This document shows, in pieces, positions 28,735 to 40,177 of a DNA stretch of 42,930 bases. Numbering within the stretch: position 1 is the first letter of the stretch; every line of letters begins with the position of its first letter. The stretch lies in NCBI GenBank assembly GCA_041655035.1, contig JBAZCN010000013.1, positions 1 to 42,930 of the forward strand, in the 5' to 3' direction. This stretch comes from NAT127 sp041655035. GTDB lineage: Bacteria > Pseudomonadota > Gammaproteobacteria > Pseudomonadales > Porticoccaceae. The translations under genes and the position numbers were made by a program. The notes under the pieces were generated by a model. That model did no database searches and had not been told where the DNA came from. It saw nothing but the letters and a program-made list of their open reading frames with translations.

Positions 28735-29909
28735 TGCTGCTGAATTTTTTCGAGGGGTTGCGCAAGGCGGGCGTGCCGGTTTCGATCCAGGAACTGCTCA
28801 CCCTGCTGGCCGCCCTTGAACGACACCTCGCTTTTGCCGACATCGATGATTTCTATCTGCTGGCGCGCACCTGCATGGTCAAGGACGAGCGCTACTACGA
28901 CCGTTTCGATCGCGCCTTCGCGCTGTACTTCAAGGAACTGGAGAGCCTCGACCAGTTTCTCGAACTGCTGATCCCCGAGGACTGGCTGCGGGAGGAATTC
29001 CGCAAGAATCTCACGGATGAGGAAAAGGCCCAGATCGAAACCCTGGGCGGTCTGGAAAAACTGATCGAGACCTTCAAGCAGCGCCTGGCCGAGCAGCAGG
29101 CCAAGCACAAGGGCGGCAGCAAATGGGTGGGCACCGGCGGTTCGTCGCCCTTCGGCAATGCCGGTTTTCACCCGGAGGGCATCCGGGTCGGCGGCGAAAG
29201 CGAGCAGAAGCGCGCCGCCAAGGTGTGGGAGCAGCGCGAATACCGCAATCTCGATGATTCGGTGGAACTCGGCACCCGCAATATCAAGGTGGCGTTGCGG
29301 CGTCTGCGCCAGTTCGCCCGCTCCGGCGCCGACGAGGAACTGGACCTCGACGACACCATCAATGCCACGGCGAAAAACGCCGGCCTGCTCGACCTGAAAA
29401 TGGTGCCGGAACGCCACAATGCGGTGAAGGTGCTGATTTTTTTCGATGTCGGCGGTTCGATGGACAGCCATGTGCGCACCTGCGAGGAACTGTTTTCGGC
29501 GGTGCGCACCGAATTCAAGCATCTCGAGTACTACTACTTCCACAACATGTTGTACGACTATGTGTGGCGGGACAGCGCCATGCGCCACCAGCAGCGCATC
29601 AACACCTGGGAGCTGCTGCACACCTACGGCAGCGACTACAAGGTGATCGTGGTCGGGGATGCGTCGATGTCGCCCTTCGAGATCACCACGCCGGGCGGCA
29701 GCGTCGATTATTTCAACGAGGAGCCGGGAATGGTATGGATGACGCGGCTCACCGATACCTATGAAAAACTGGTGTGGCTGAATCCGGTCAAGCAGAATTT
29801 CTGGGAATATACGGCGTCCATTCGGATGATCAACCAGCTGGTGGATAACCGCATGTATCCGCTGACCCTGGCGGGCCTGGAAGACGCCGTCAGGTATTTG
29901 GGGCGGTAG
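28734..29909 (+). CDS. VWA domain protein, CoxE-like
   Basis: A 391-residue partner of the MoxR ATPase. The N-terminal half is helical (FFEGLRKAGVPVSIQELLTLL, a typical CoxE-like start), with an acidic/Lys-rich middle and a Gly-rich SKWVGTGGSSPFG segment. The C-terminal half is a von Willebrand A fold with the metal-ion site FFDVGGSMDS (Asp238; DxGGS in place of the classical DxSxS) and a later TDTYEKLVWLNP. No signal peptide, so cytoplasmic. The ATG at 28734 is preferred to the TTG at 28731. It overlaps the moxR stop by 1 bp and directly abuts hrpA. Confidence 0.88.
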
Positions 29910-33833
<3,924 letters not shown>

Positions 33834-33871
33834 ATCAACCCCCCCGACATCGCATACAACGAGGAATACTC

Positions 33872-34192
33872 ATGACCAAGCAACTGACAAAATCCCTGGT
33901 CGCCGCTGCCGGCGTGGCGCTGCTGGCGTCGGCGACGGCGGCGCCGGAGGTATCGGCCGGTGAAAACCCTTTCCGGATGGTCGAACTGGCCAGCGGCTAC
34001 CAGATGGCGGATGCCGGCGGCGATAAGGATGCCGAGGGCAAATGTGGCGAGGGCAAATGTGGTGAAGGCATGTGCGGCGCCGCCATGGATGCCGGCGACG
34101 AGGCCGATGGCGACGGCGAGACCGCTGCCAAGGCCGGCGCCGAGGGCAAGTGCGGCGAGGGCAAATGCGGCGCCATGGGCGCTGACGAGTAA
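33872..34192 (+). CDS. hvfA: Bufferin/HvfA-type RiPP metallophore precursor (five EGxCG motifs)
   Basis: A 106-residue precursor. Residues 1-29 are a signal peptide (SLVAAAGVALLASATAA core), so the product is exported. The mature part contains EGKCG, EGKCG, EGMCG (Cys58, 63, 68), an acidic spacer, then EGKCG, EGKCG (Cys94, 99); there is no other Cys. In the Haemophilus HvfA family, EGKCG cysteines are converted by the MNIO enzyme HvfB with HvfC into oxazolone/thioamide pairs that bind copper. The next two genes are exactly those partners. Function here, copper sequestration in the periplasm, is inferred. GAGGAA precedes the ATG. It starts 38 bp after hrpA with no clear promoter. A simple metallothionein-like protein is the alternative, made unlikely by the neighbours. 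Confidence 0.9.
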   Translation: MTKQLTKSLVAAAGVALLASATAAPEVSAGENPFRMVELASGYQMADAGGDKDAEGKCGEGKCGEGMCGAAMDAGDEADGDGETAAKAGAEGKCGEGKCGAMGADE

Positions 34193-34207
34193 CCGGGCCG
34201 GCGGATC

Positions 34208-35056
34208 GTGAAGCGGATCCCGAGGGCCGGTTTTCCGGTCGCCGGGGCGGGGCTCGGCCTGCGCCGCGCTCTGCTCGGATCGCTCGAAGGTCTCGAGCCA
34301 GGCCGGCTGGACTTTATCGAGCTCAGCCCTGAGAACTGGATCGGCCTCGGCGGGCGCTGGGGGCGGCAACTGCGCGCCTGCACCGAGCGCTATCCGCTGG
34401 TCTGTCACGGCCTGTCGCTGTCCATCGGTTCCCCCGAGCCCCTCGACTGGGGGCTGATCGGCGCTGTTCGCGATTTCCTGCGCCAACACGGCGCCCGCTG
34501 CTACAGCGAACACCTGAGTTATTGCAGCGACCATGGCCATCTCTACGACCTGCTGCCGATTCCGTTCACCGAGCAGGCGCTGCGCTACACCGCCGACCGC
34601 ATCCGCCAGGTGCAGGATTTCCTGGGGGAGCGCATCGCCCTCGAAAACGTCTCCTATTACGCGGCGCCCCACCAGGAGATGAGCGAAAGCGAGTTTCTGT
34701 GCGGCCTGTTGGCGGAGGCGGATTGCCAGCTATTGCTCGACGTCAACAATATCTACGTCAACGCCATTAACCATGGCTACGATCCGCTGGCCTTTCTCGA
34801 CGCCATCCCCGGCGAGCGGGTGGCCTATGTCCATATTGCCGGGCACTACGAGGAAGCCGAGGATCTGCGGGTCGACAGCCACGGCAGTGAGGTGATCGAT
34901 CCGGTGTGGCGGCTGCTGGCGCGGGCCTACCAGCGATTCGGGGTGATGCCGACCTTGCTGGAACGGGATTTCAATATCCCATCGCTGGCCGGGCTGATGG
35001 CGGAGGTGGACCATATCCGGATGCTGCAGGCCGCCGCGGCCGGGAGCGAAGGGTGA
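34208..35056 (+). CDS. hvfB: MNIO (DUF692) peptide-modifying oxygenase, HvfB/BufB type
   Basis: A 282-residue multinuclear non-heme iron-dependent oxidative enzyme with a TIM-barrel fold, related to MbnB of methanobactin synthesis. Likely iron ligands lie in CHGLSLSIG (His67), SEHLSY (Glu101, His102), LENVSYY (Glu146), LLDVNNIYVNAINHG (Asp178, Asn181), HIAGH (His209, His213), VDSHG (Asp223, His225) and LERDFNIP (Glu252). All expected motifs are intact. It is inferred to oxidise the EGxCG cysteines of the upstream precursor. Starts with GTG 15 bp after that gene, and its TGA overlaps the GTG of the next gene (GTGA). Confidence 0.93.
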   Translation: MKRIPRAGFPVAGAGLGLRRALLGSLEGLEPGRLDFIELSPENWIGLGGRWGRQLRACTERYPLVCHGLSLSIGSPEPLDWGLIGAVRDFLRQHGARCYSEHLSYCSDHGHLYDLLPIPFTEQALRYTADRIRQVQDFLGERIALENVSYYAAPHQEMSESEFLCGLLAEADCQLLLDVNNIYVNAINHGYDPLAFLDAIPGERVAYVHIAGHYEEAEDLRVDSHGSEVIDPVWRLLARAYQRFGVMPTLLERDFNIPSLAGLMAEVDHIRMLQAAAAGSEG

Positions 35057-35802
35057 CGGCGGTGGATTTCCAGCGTGTCCAGCGGCAACTTGCCGCTCAT
35101 CTTCGCGACCCCGAAGGCCAGCCGCCGCCGGCGGATATCGAGCCCCGGCGCCTGGCGATCTACCGGCGGCTGATCTACGACAATATCGAATCCTTGCTGG
35201 CCCGGGGATTTCCGGTGCTCCGCGCCATCACCCGCGATGCTGCCTGGCGCCTGCTGGTCGCCGATTTCATCCGCTGTCATCGCTGTCGCAGCCCTTATTT
35301 TCTCGATATCGGCAAGGAGTTCCTCGCTTATCTGCAAACGCGCGGCGATGCCGCCGGTGATCCGCCATTCATGGCGGAACTTGCGCATTACGAATGGCTG
35401 GAGCTCGCCCTCGATATTGCCGATGAGCAATTGTCCGGTGGCAAGCACACCGGCGCCGCCCCGCTGGACAGCCGCCTGAGCCTGTCACCCCTGGCGCGCT
35501 GCCTGCGCTACCGCTATCCGGTACACCGGATAGGGGCCGCCTACCAACCGCTGACGGCGCCGGCCGAGCCGACCTTTCTGGTCGTTTACCGCGACCGGCG
35601 CGAACGGGTCGGGTTTCTCGAAATCAACGCCATCACCGCGGCGCTGCTGCACCGGCTCGAGGCCGGCGAGGCGACCGGGCGGCAGGCGCTGCTGGCCGTT
35701 GCCGGGCAGGCCGGTCGCCTCCGGCAGGAGGAGCTGGTGGCCTTCGGCGCCACCGTGCTGGACCGTCTCGTCGCTCTCGATATCGTTTGCGTCGCAACCT
35801 GA
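35053..35802 (+). CDS. hvfC: RiPP maturation partner protein, HvfC/BufC type (DUF2063)
   Basis: A 249-residue protein. Its N-terminal DUF2063 domain shows FQRVQRQLAAHLRDPE, RRLAIYRRLIYDNIESLLARGFPVLRAI and HRCRSPYFLDIGKEFLAYL. The C-terminal half (from about 150) is the less conserved part that in MbnC/BufC-type proteins helps bind the precursor. Family role: a partner that presents the peptide to the MNIO enzyme. The GTG at 35053 overlaps the hvfB stop by 4 bp, which sets the start and suggests coupled, stoichiometric synthesis. The older label 'putative DNA-binding protein' should be disregarded. No DoxX-like gene (hvfX) follows. Confidence 0.9.
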   Translation: MTAVDFQRVQRQLAAHLRDPEGQPPPADIEPRRLAIYRRLIYDNIESLLARGFPVLRAITRDAAWRLLVADFIRCHRCRSPYFLDIGKEFLAYLQTRGDAAGDPPFMAELAHYEWLELALDIADEQLSGGKHTGAAPLDSRLSLSPLARCLRYRYPVHRIGAAYQPLTAPAEPTFLVVYRDRRERVGFLEINAITAALLHRLEAGEATGRQALLAVAGQAGRLRQEELVAFGATVLDRLVALDIVCVAT

Positions 35803-35860
35803 CAGGCCGTTGCGCGAAGGCTTTTTCCGTTTCGCATCGATTTGCCCACCCACGCTTTCC

Positions 35861-35900
35861 AACCGCCAACCGCCAACCGCCAACCGCCAACCGCCAACCG
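35861..35900. repeat. Heptanucleotide tandem repeat (AACCGCC, 5.7 copies)
   Basis: Five perfect AACCGCC units and a sixth partial one (AACCG) lie in the intergenic region, 21 bp upstream of the first Pho half-site. Copy number is likely to vary between strains by slippage. Confidence 0.9.
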
Positions 35901-35921
35901 GCCTCGCCCGGCCGGCGGGCC

Positions 35922-35961
35922 CTGTCATCGAAGTGTCACCGAATCTTCATCGTTCTGTCAT
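35922..35961 (+). promoter_or_regulatory. Two tandem Pho boxes (four PhoB half-sites)
   Basis: Four 7-bp direct repeats start exactly 11 bp apart: CTGTCAT (35922), GTGTCAC (35933), TCTTCAT (35944, weakest) and CTGTCAT (35955). The PhoB consensus is a pair of CTGTCAT-like heptamers with a 4-bp spacer. The last site ends 10 bp before a -10-like GATTAT, the spacing of PhoB-activated promoters that lack a -35. Confidence 0.85.
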
Positions 35962-35971
35962 GGCTGTGGCC

Positions 35972-35977
35972 GATTAT
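35972..35977 (+). promoter_or_regulatory. -10 element of the PhoB-dependent porin promoter
   Basis: GATTAT lies 10 bp after the last Pho half-site. No -35 is present, as expected if PhoB replaces it. The predicted start, near 35984, gives a leader of about 43 nt. Confidence 0.6.
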
Positions 35978-36026
35978 CCCTGCAGCCAAGCTCCTAACCA
36001 CTACCTTGTACCAAAGGGGAACAACG

Positions 36027-37223
36027 ATGAAGAAAACAGCCATTGCGCTCGCGCTCGCTTCCATCTCCGCCGGCGCCGTCCAGGCCGGCACCGTCACTCA
36101 CGACGGCGCCGATATCGTGATCAAGACCCGCGGCGGCTTCGAAGCCAAAACCACCGACGGCGAGTATTCCTTCAAAGTGGGCGGCCGTATCCAGGCCGAC
36201 TTCAACAGCTACGACGGCGTCATCAACGCCGTACCCGGCGAAGACGGCAGCGACTTCTTCTTCCGCCGCGCGCGGCTGGAAATAAAGGGCCACGCCAAGG
36301 ATTGGGGCTACACCGCCTCCTACAATATGACCAGTGGCGGGTCCATCGACCAGCTGCACACCACCTACACCGGGTGGGGCAACCTGGCCAACGTCACCGT
36401 GGGCCAGCAGAAGGAGAACTTCGGTCTCGACGATACCGGCAGCTCCAACTGGATTACCGCCATCGAGCGCGCCCTGCCGGCCAACGCTTTCGACACCGGC
36501 AATACCCTGGGGGTGAAGCTGCACGGCGGCAACGACCTGATTTCTTACAGCGCCGGGGTGTTCAAGAACGGCATCGACTCCAATTATGACCTGGATACCG
36601 CGGTCACCGGCCGCCTGGTGGTCCGCCCGCTGTTCAGCGGTGGTAACGTGATTCACCTCGGCGCGGGTATCACCGACCGCTCGGGTGCCGCTGCCGACTA
36701 CAACTCCCGCCTCGGGGCGCGCGGTGGCGAAGAGGGCGATGGGGTCAGTCGTGTCCGCGCGCGGATTGCCAATGCCTATGGCGACCGCCGCGACTACAAC
36801 CTGGAAGCCGCGGCAAACTTTGGCCCTGTCCATGTGATGGCCGAGTACTTCGACGGCGAAATCGACGTCGACAACACCTCCTATACCGTCGAGGCCGATG
36901 GCTACTACATCCAGGCCGGCTGGATCATCACCGGTGAAAGCCGCGGCTACAAGACCGACATCGGCGCCTTCGACGGCGTCAAGCCGGCGAACGCGGGCGG
37001 CGCCTGGGAAGTCTTTGCCCGGTTCGATGCCCTCGACGTGGCCAACAGCGCGCCGATCGCGGTTACCGGCGAAAAAGCCGACAGCCTGACCCTCGGCGTG
37101 AACTGGTACATGAACTCCCTCGTCCGGCTGTCGGTCAACTATGTCAACGTCAGCACCGACACCAAGATCTCGGGCGAGGACGACGGCGACGCCATCGTCG
37201 CCCGTCTCCAGGTGGCTTTCTGA
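36027..37223 (+). CDS. Phosphate-selective porin, OprO/OprP family
   Basis: A 398-residue outer-membrane porin. Signal peptide MKKTAIALALASISAGAVQA, then a beta-barrel of alternating strands ending in the outer-membrane C-terminal Phe (ARLQVAF). Features of the Porin_O_P family are YSFKVGGRIQADFNSY, FFFRRARLEIKGHAKDWGYTASYN, VTVGQQKENFGLDD, and NWYMNSLVRLSVNYVNV near the end. In Pseudomonas these are trimeric channels for phosphate or polyphosphate made under phosphate starvation. The tandem Pho boxes immediately upstream support the same role. AGGGGA precedes the ATG, and a strong terminator follows. The true anion preference cannot be read off. Confidence 0.92.
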   Translation: MKKTAIALALASISAGAVQAGTVTHDGADIVIKTRGGFEAKTTDGEYSFKVGGRIQADFNSYDGVINAVPGEDGSDFFFRRARLEIKGHAKDWGYTASYNMTSGGSIDQLHTTYTGWGNLANVTVGQQKENFGLDDTGSSNWITAIERALPANAFDTGNTLGVKLHGGNDLISYSAGVFKNGIDSNYDLDTAVTGRLVVRPLFSGGNVIHLGAGITDRSGAAADYNSRLGARGGEEGDGVSRVRARIANAYGDRRDYNLEAAANFGPVHVMAEYFDGEIDVDNTSYTVEADGYYIQAGWIITGESRGYKTDIGAFDGVKPANAGGAWEVFARFDALDVANSAPIAVTGEKADSLTLGVNWYMNSLVRLSVNYVNVSTDTKISGEDDGDAIVARLQVAF

Positions 37224-37543
37224 TCGCTTCCCCCTCGCAGGATACCCTGGCGGTGTCCAGCCTCAGCCCCGCCTCATGGCGGGGTTTTTTTTGGCTTGTC
37301 ACGGCTCGGGCGAGGGGTTTGATGGCCTCGGCAGAGGGTGCTTCGTTGCCAGTGTTGTGACGCACGTATTAGCCCCCCGGACCATCAGGGGGTATACTTT
37401 GGCGAATATCTGTGGTGAGGGTCGGGTTCGCGGGGCAATCGGTTGAGACGATGCCCTGGAATTGCGAACAAATGCTATATCTTCGCCGCTCGCGGTTGGT
37501 TAGAATGGCCGCCGATGTGAGGACCGGGCTGGACTGAGTAGGA
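37224..37543. other. Intergenic region between the porin and mlaA (320 bp)
   Basis: Contains the porin terminator (37267-37292), then no gene. CCCCC...GGGGG (about 37374-37392) could form a small hairpin. A possible extended -10, TGCTATATC (37473-37481), may drive mlaA, without a good -35. No RNA gene is recognised. Confidence 0.5.
37267..37292 (+). terminator. Rho-independent terminator of the porin gene
   Basis: CCCCGCC pairs with GGCGGGG over a TCAT loop, followed by eight T residues, 44 bp after the porin stop. Confidence 0.93.
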
Positions 37544-38293
37544 ATGACGAAATCACTGACATCGTTGCACAGGGCCGTGATGGTGGCCACGCTGGCGTTG
37601 CCATTGGCGGCTGCGGCGCAGACGAGCGACGAGGATCCCTTTGAATCCTTCAACCGCGCAGTATTCAGTTTCAACGATACTGCCGATACCTATGTTCTTC
37701 GACCCATTGCCAAAGGCTATCGGGCGGTGACTCCGGACCCGGTGGAGAAAGCCGTTGCCAGGGTGTTTTCCAATCTCGGGGAAATCAACAGTGTCGCCAA
37801 CAGCCTGCTGCAGGGCAAGTTCGACAAGGCCGGTCGCCACACCTCCCGCTTCCTGATCAACACCACGCTCGGCATCGGCGGCATCCTGGATGTGGCGGAG
37901 CCCGCCGGCCTGCCGAAGCTCGATGGTGAGGATTTCGGCCAGACACTGGCTACCTGGGGCGTCGGCTCCGGCCCGTACCTGGTGCTGCCGCTGCTCGGGT
38001 CGAGTACCGTTCGCGATACCCCGACCCGCTATGTCGACAGCCTCCTCGATCCGGTATTCGAGGTCGACCATGTGCCGACCCGCAACACCATCCTCGGGGC
38101 CGAGGCCCTGTCCGGTCGCGCCGAGCTGCTCCAGGCCGAGAAGCTGATCAGCGGCGACAAGTACATCTTCACCCGCGAGGTCTATCTGCAGCGCCGAGCC
38201 TACCTGATCAATGACGGTGCCTTTGTCGATGATTTCGATGATGCCTACGAGGATTTCGATGACCTGGATTGGGGCGGCGAGTCCGCCGACTGA
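37544..38293 (+). CDS. mlaA: MlaA (VacJ) homologue lacking a lipobox
   Basis: A 249-residue homologue of the outer-membrane component that returns mislocalised phospholipids to the Mla pathway. Diagnostic segments are DPFESFNRAVFSFNDTADTYVLRPIAKGY, FLINTTLGIGGILDVA, DFGQTLATWGVGSGPYLVLPLLG and VYLQRRAYLINDGA. E. coli MlaA is a lipoprotein; here the signal peptide (VMVATLALPLAAAAQ) has no Cys, and an in-frame stop 9 bp before the ATG rules out a missed upstream start. Signal peptidase I cleavage after AAA is likely. The C-terminus is very acidic (DDFDDAYEDFDD). The mla transporter genes are elsewhere. It is followed by the phosphatase and STAS genes, as in Pseudomonas. Confidence 0.93.
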   Translation: MTKSLTSLHRAVMVATLALPLAAAAQTSDEDPFESFNRAVFSFNDTADTYVLRPIAKGYRAVTPDPVEKAVARVFSNLGEINSVANSLLQGKFDKAGRHTSRFLINTTLGIGGILDVAEPAGLPKLDGEDFGQTLATWGVGSGPYLVLPLLGSSTVRDTPTRYVDSLLDPVFEVDHVPTRNTILGAEALSGRAELLQAEKLISGDKYIFTREVYLQRRAYLINDGAFVDDFDDAYEDFDDLDWGGESAD

Positions 38294-38371
38294 TGGTGTT
38301 GATTTTGCTGCCGGGTGTCATTGGCAGGGGGCGTTTGATGTATTCGAGAGTCGTGGTCGTCGGATGAAGCC

Positions 38372-39559
38372 GTGAACGGTCCCGCCAAGCGTATTTTGCT
38401 GATTCTTCGAGATACCGGCGTCTCGCGACACCTGCGGAACCTACTGGAGACCCAGGGGTGGCGCGTCGATGAGCGCCGGGGATCACCAGGTTTCACCGTT
38501 GCCGACTGCTCGTCCTACCAGGTGGTGGTTGTCGAGCCGGCGGGCAGCGGCGAGGCCGAGATCACCGCCATGCTGGCGCAGTGTCCCGCGTTCAGTTCCG
38601 CCGTCATCCTGCCGGTTCTTCACGATGCCGCCGCCAGGGGTGTCGTCGAACTGGTTCGCCTGGGCGTGGTGGATGCCCTGCTGGCGCCGTTCTCCGATCG
38701 CGAGTTCACCGATACCGTCAACCGGGTTGCCAGCCACAAGGATCTGTATCTCGAGAACCTGCTGTACAGCACTGAACTCGAGAAAACCAACCGCGAATTG
38801 CGGGAAAGCCTCAATATCCTCCATATGGACCAGCTTGCCGGCCGCCAGGTGCAGAAGAGCCTGTTGCCGGTGTCTCCGATGGTGTACCGCGACTACCGGC
38901 TCGCACACCGGATCAACCCGTCGCTGTACCTGAGTGGCGATTTCGTCGGCTATACCGTGATACTCGACCGCTTCCTGCTGTTCTACATGGCCGACGTCTC
39001 GGGTCACGGGGCCTCGTCGGCCTTCGTCACCATCCTGTTGCACTTCATCGTCAAGCGGATCCTGCGCCGCCACACCTACGAAACCGACATTCCCGCGCTG
39101 CTGCGCGCACCGGAAGGCGTGATGGAACATCTCAATCGCCAGATCATCGCCGCCGGTATCGAGAAACACCTCACCATGTTTGCCGGCTCGATCGATCTGA
39201 CCACCAACATACTGCGCTATTCCGTTGCCGCCCAGATGCCCATGCCGGTACTGGTGACGGAGGCCGGTGCCCGGATCCTGCCGGGCAAGGGCAAGCCCAT
39301 AGGCATGTTCGAGGATGTGTTGTGGGACGTCGAGGAAATTGCCCTGCCGGATAGGTTTTCCCTGCATATGGTATCCGACGGCTTGCTGGAAACCCTGCCG
39401 GGCAAAACGTTCGAGGACAAGGAGAAGAGCCTGCTGGGCATCGTTGCCGAATTCACTGGTGATCACGACCAGCTGTGTGCACGGCTGGGCCTCAACAACA
39501 ATGTCGAGACAGCGGATGACATGTCCATTCTCAGTGTGTCACGGGGGCTTGCCCCATGA
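38372..39559 (+). CDS. Degenerate receiver fused to PP2C/SpoIIE phosphatase
   Basis: A 395-residue protein. Residues 1-122 have a response-regulator receiver fold, but the phospho-acceptor position at the end of strand 3 is Glu55 (VVVVEP), not Asp, and the conserved Lys of strand 5 is Ala (LLAPF). Residues 124-160 form a coiled-coil linker. Residues 170-390 are a PP2C/SpoIIE Ser/Thr phosphatase: LSGDFVGY (Asp190), ADVSGHGASSAF (Asp208), MVSDGLLETLPG and ETADDMSIL, all metal aspartates present. It probably dephosphorylates the STAS protein encoded by the next, overlapping gene. Starts at GTG 38372. Confidence 0.88.
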   Translation: MNGPAKRILLILRDTGVSRHLRNLLETQGWRVDERRGSPGFTVADCSSYQVVVVEPAGSGEAEITAMLAQCPAFSSAVILPVLHDAAARGVVELVRLGVVDALLAPFSDREFTDTVNRVASHKDLYLENLLYSTELEKTNRELRESLNILHMDQLAGRQVQKSLLPVSPMVYRDYRLAHRINPSLYLSGDFVGYTVILDRFLLFYMADVSGHGASSAFVTILLHFIVKRILRRHTYETDIPALLRAPEGVMEHLNRQIIAAGIEKHLTMFAGSIDLTTNILRYSVAAQMPMPVLVTEAGARILPGKGKPIGMFEDVLWDVEEIALPDRFSLHMVSDGLLETLPGKTFEDKEKSLLGIVAEFTGDHDQLCARLGLNNNVETADDMSILSVSRGLAP

Positions 39560-40062
39560 GTAGCGGCAGGATTCTGGTAGCCCAGCAGAGCGGTATCTAT
39601 CTGCTCAAATTGACCGGTGATGTGCGCGTTACCCTGTGCACCTCGATCACCGACTACATGGACAGGATATTCAGCGGCGAGCCGCCGACCGACGTCTACG
39701 TGGATCTGCTGGAAGCAGAGGGCGCCGACAGTACCACCCTGGGGCTGCTGGCCCGGCTCGCGGTGCACTGCATCGATGAACTCGGTTTCAAGGCGAAACT
39801 GCTGTGTGTCCGGGGCGATATTCTCCGCGTCCTCGAATCGATGGAGCTTGACGAGCTGTTCGAGATTCTCGGCATTCCCGACGGCATCCGGTTGCCGCTC
39901 GAGGATATTACGCCCAGCGCCGACGACGAGCCCGAGCTGGAGGAAATCCGCCGGCAGGTGCTCGAAGCCCACAAGCTGCTGGTCAAGCTCAATCCCAGGC
40001 TGATGGGGGAGTTCGTCGATCTGATCAATTCTCTCGAGGCGGAAAGCTCTTTGCACGGCTAG
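39556..40062 (+). CDS. STAS-domain anti-sigma factor antagonist-like protein
   Basis: A 168-residue protein. The STAS domain spans residues 1-110. The helix-start phosphorylation motif is ADSTTLGLLARL, where Ser59 or Thr60 would be the phospho-site. The extra C-terminal part (110-168) is helical and acidic (DDEPELEEIRRQVLEAHKLL). It overlaps the phosphatase gene by 4 bp (ATGA), so the two form a phosphorylation switch. The kinase/anti-sigma partner is not in the window. Homologous pairs in Pseudomonas act with the HptB/HsbD-type system, but that link is only by analogy. Confidence 0.88.
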   Translation: MSSGRILVAQQSGIYLLKLTGDVRVTLCTSITDYMDRIFSGEPPTDVYVDLLEAEGADSTTLGLLARLAVHCIDELGFKAKLLCVRGDILRVLESMELDELFEILGIPDGIRLPLEDITPSADDEPELEEIRRQVLEAHKLLVKLNPRLMGEFVDLINSLEAESSLHG

Positions 40063-40177
40063 CCGTTGGCACCAACAGCTCTTTGCATGGACAGCCTTCC
40101 AGATCAATAAGCTTTCTACAACAACAGTAGCTTTCCACAGGGTGAGCTCCCCGCACTGAAGGCGCGCCGCTCGCCGG

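Noticed and set aside
33872..34192. The Cys-repeat protein as a plain metallothionein
   Set aside because: It has a signal peptide and EGKCG motifs and is followed by the MNIO and DUF2063 genes, which fit the HvfABC-type RiPP far better.
35861..35900. AACCGCC repeats as a CRISPR array
   Set aside because: Units are 7 bp, directly abutting and without spacers.
40045..40095. Imperfect direct repeat of AGCTCTTTGCA(C/T)GG across the end of the STAS gene
   Set aside because: Two short copies with a 32-bp offset and mismatches; too small to interpret.
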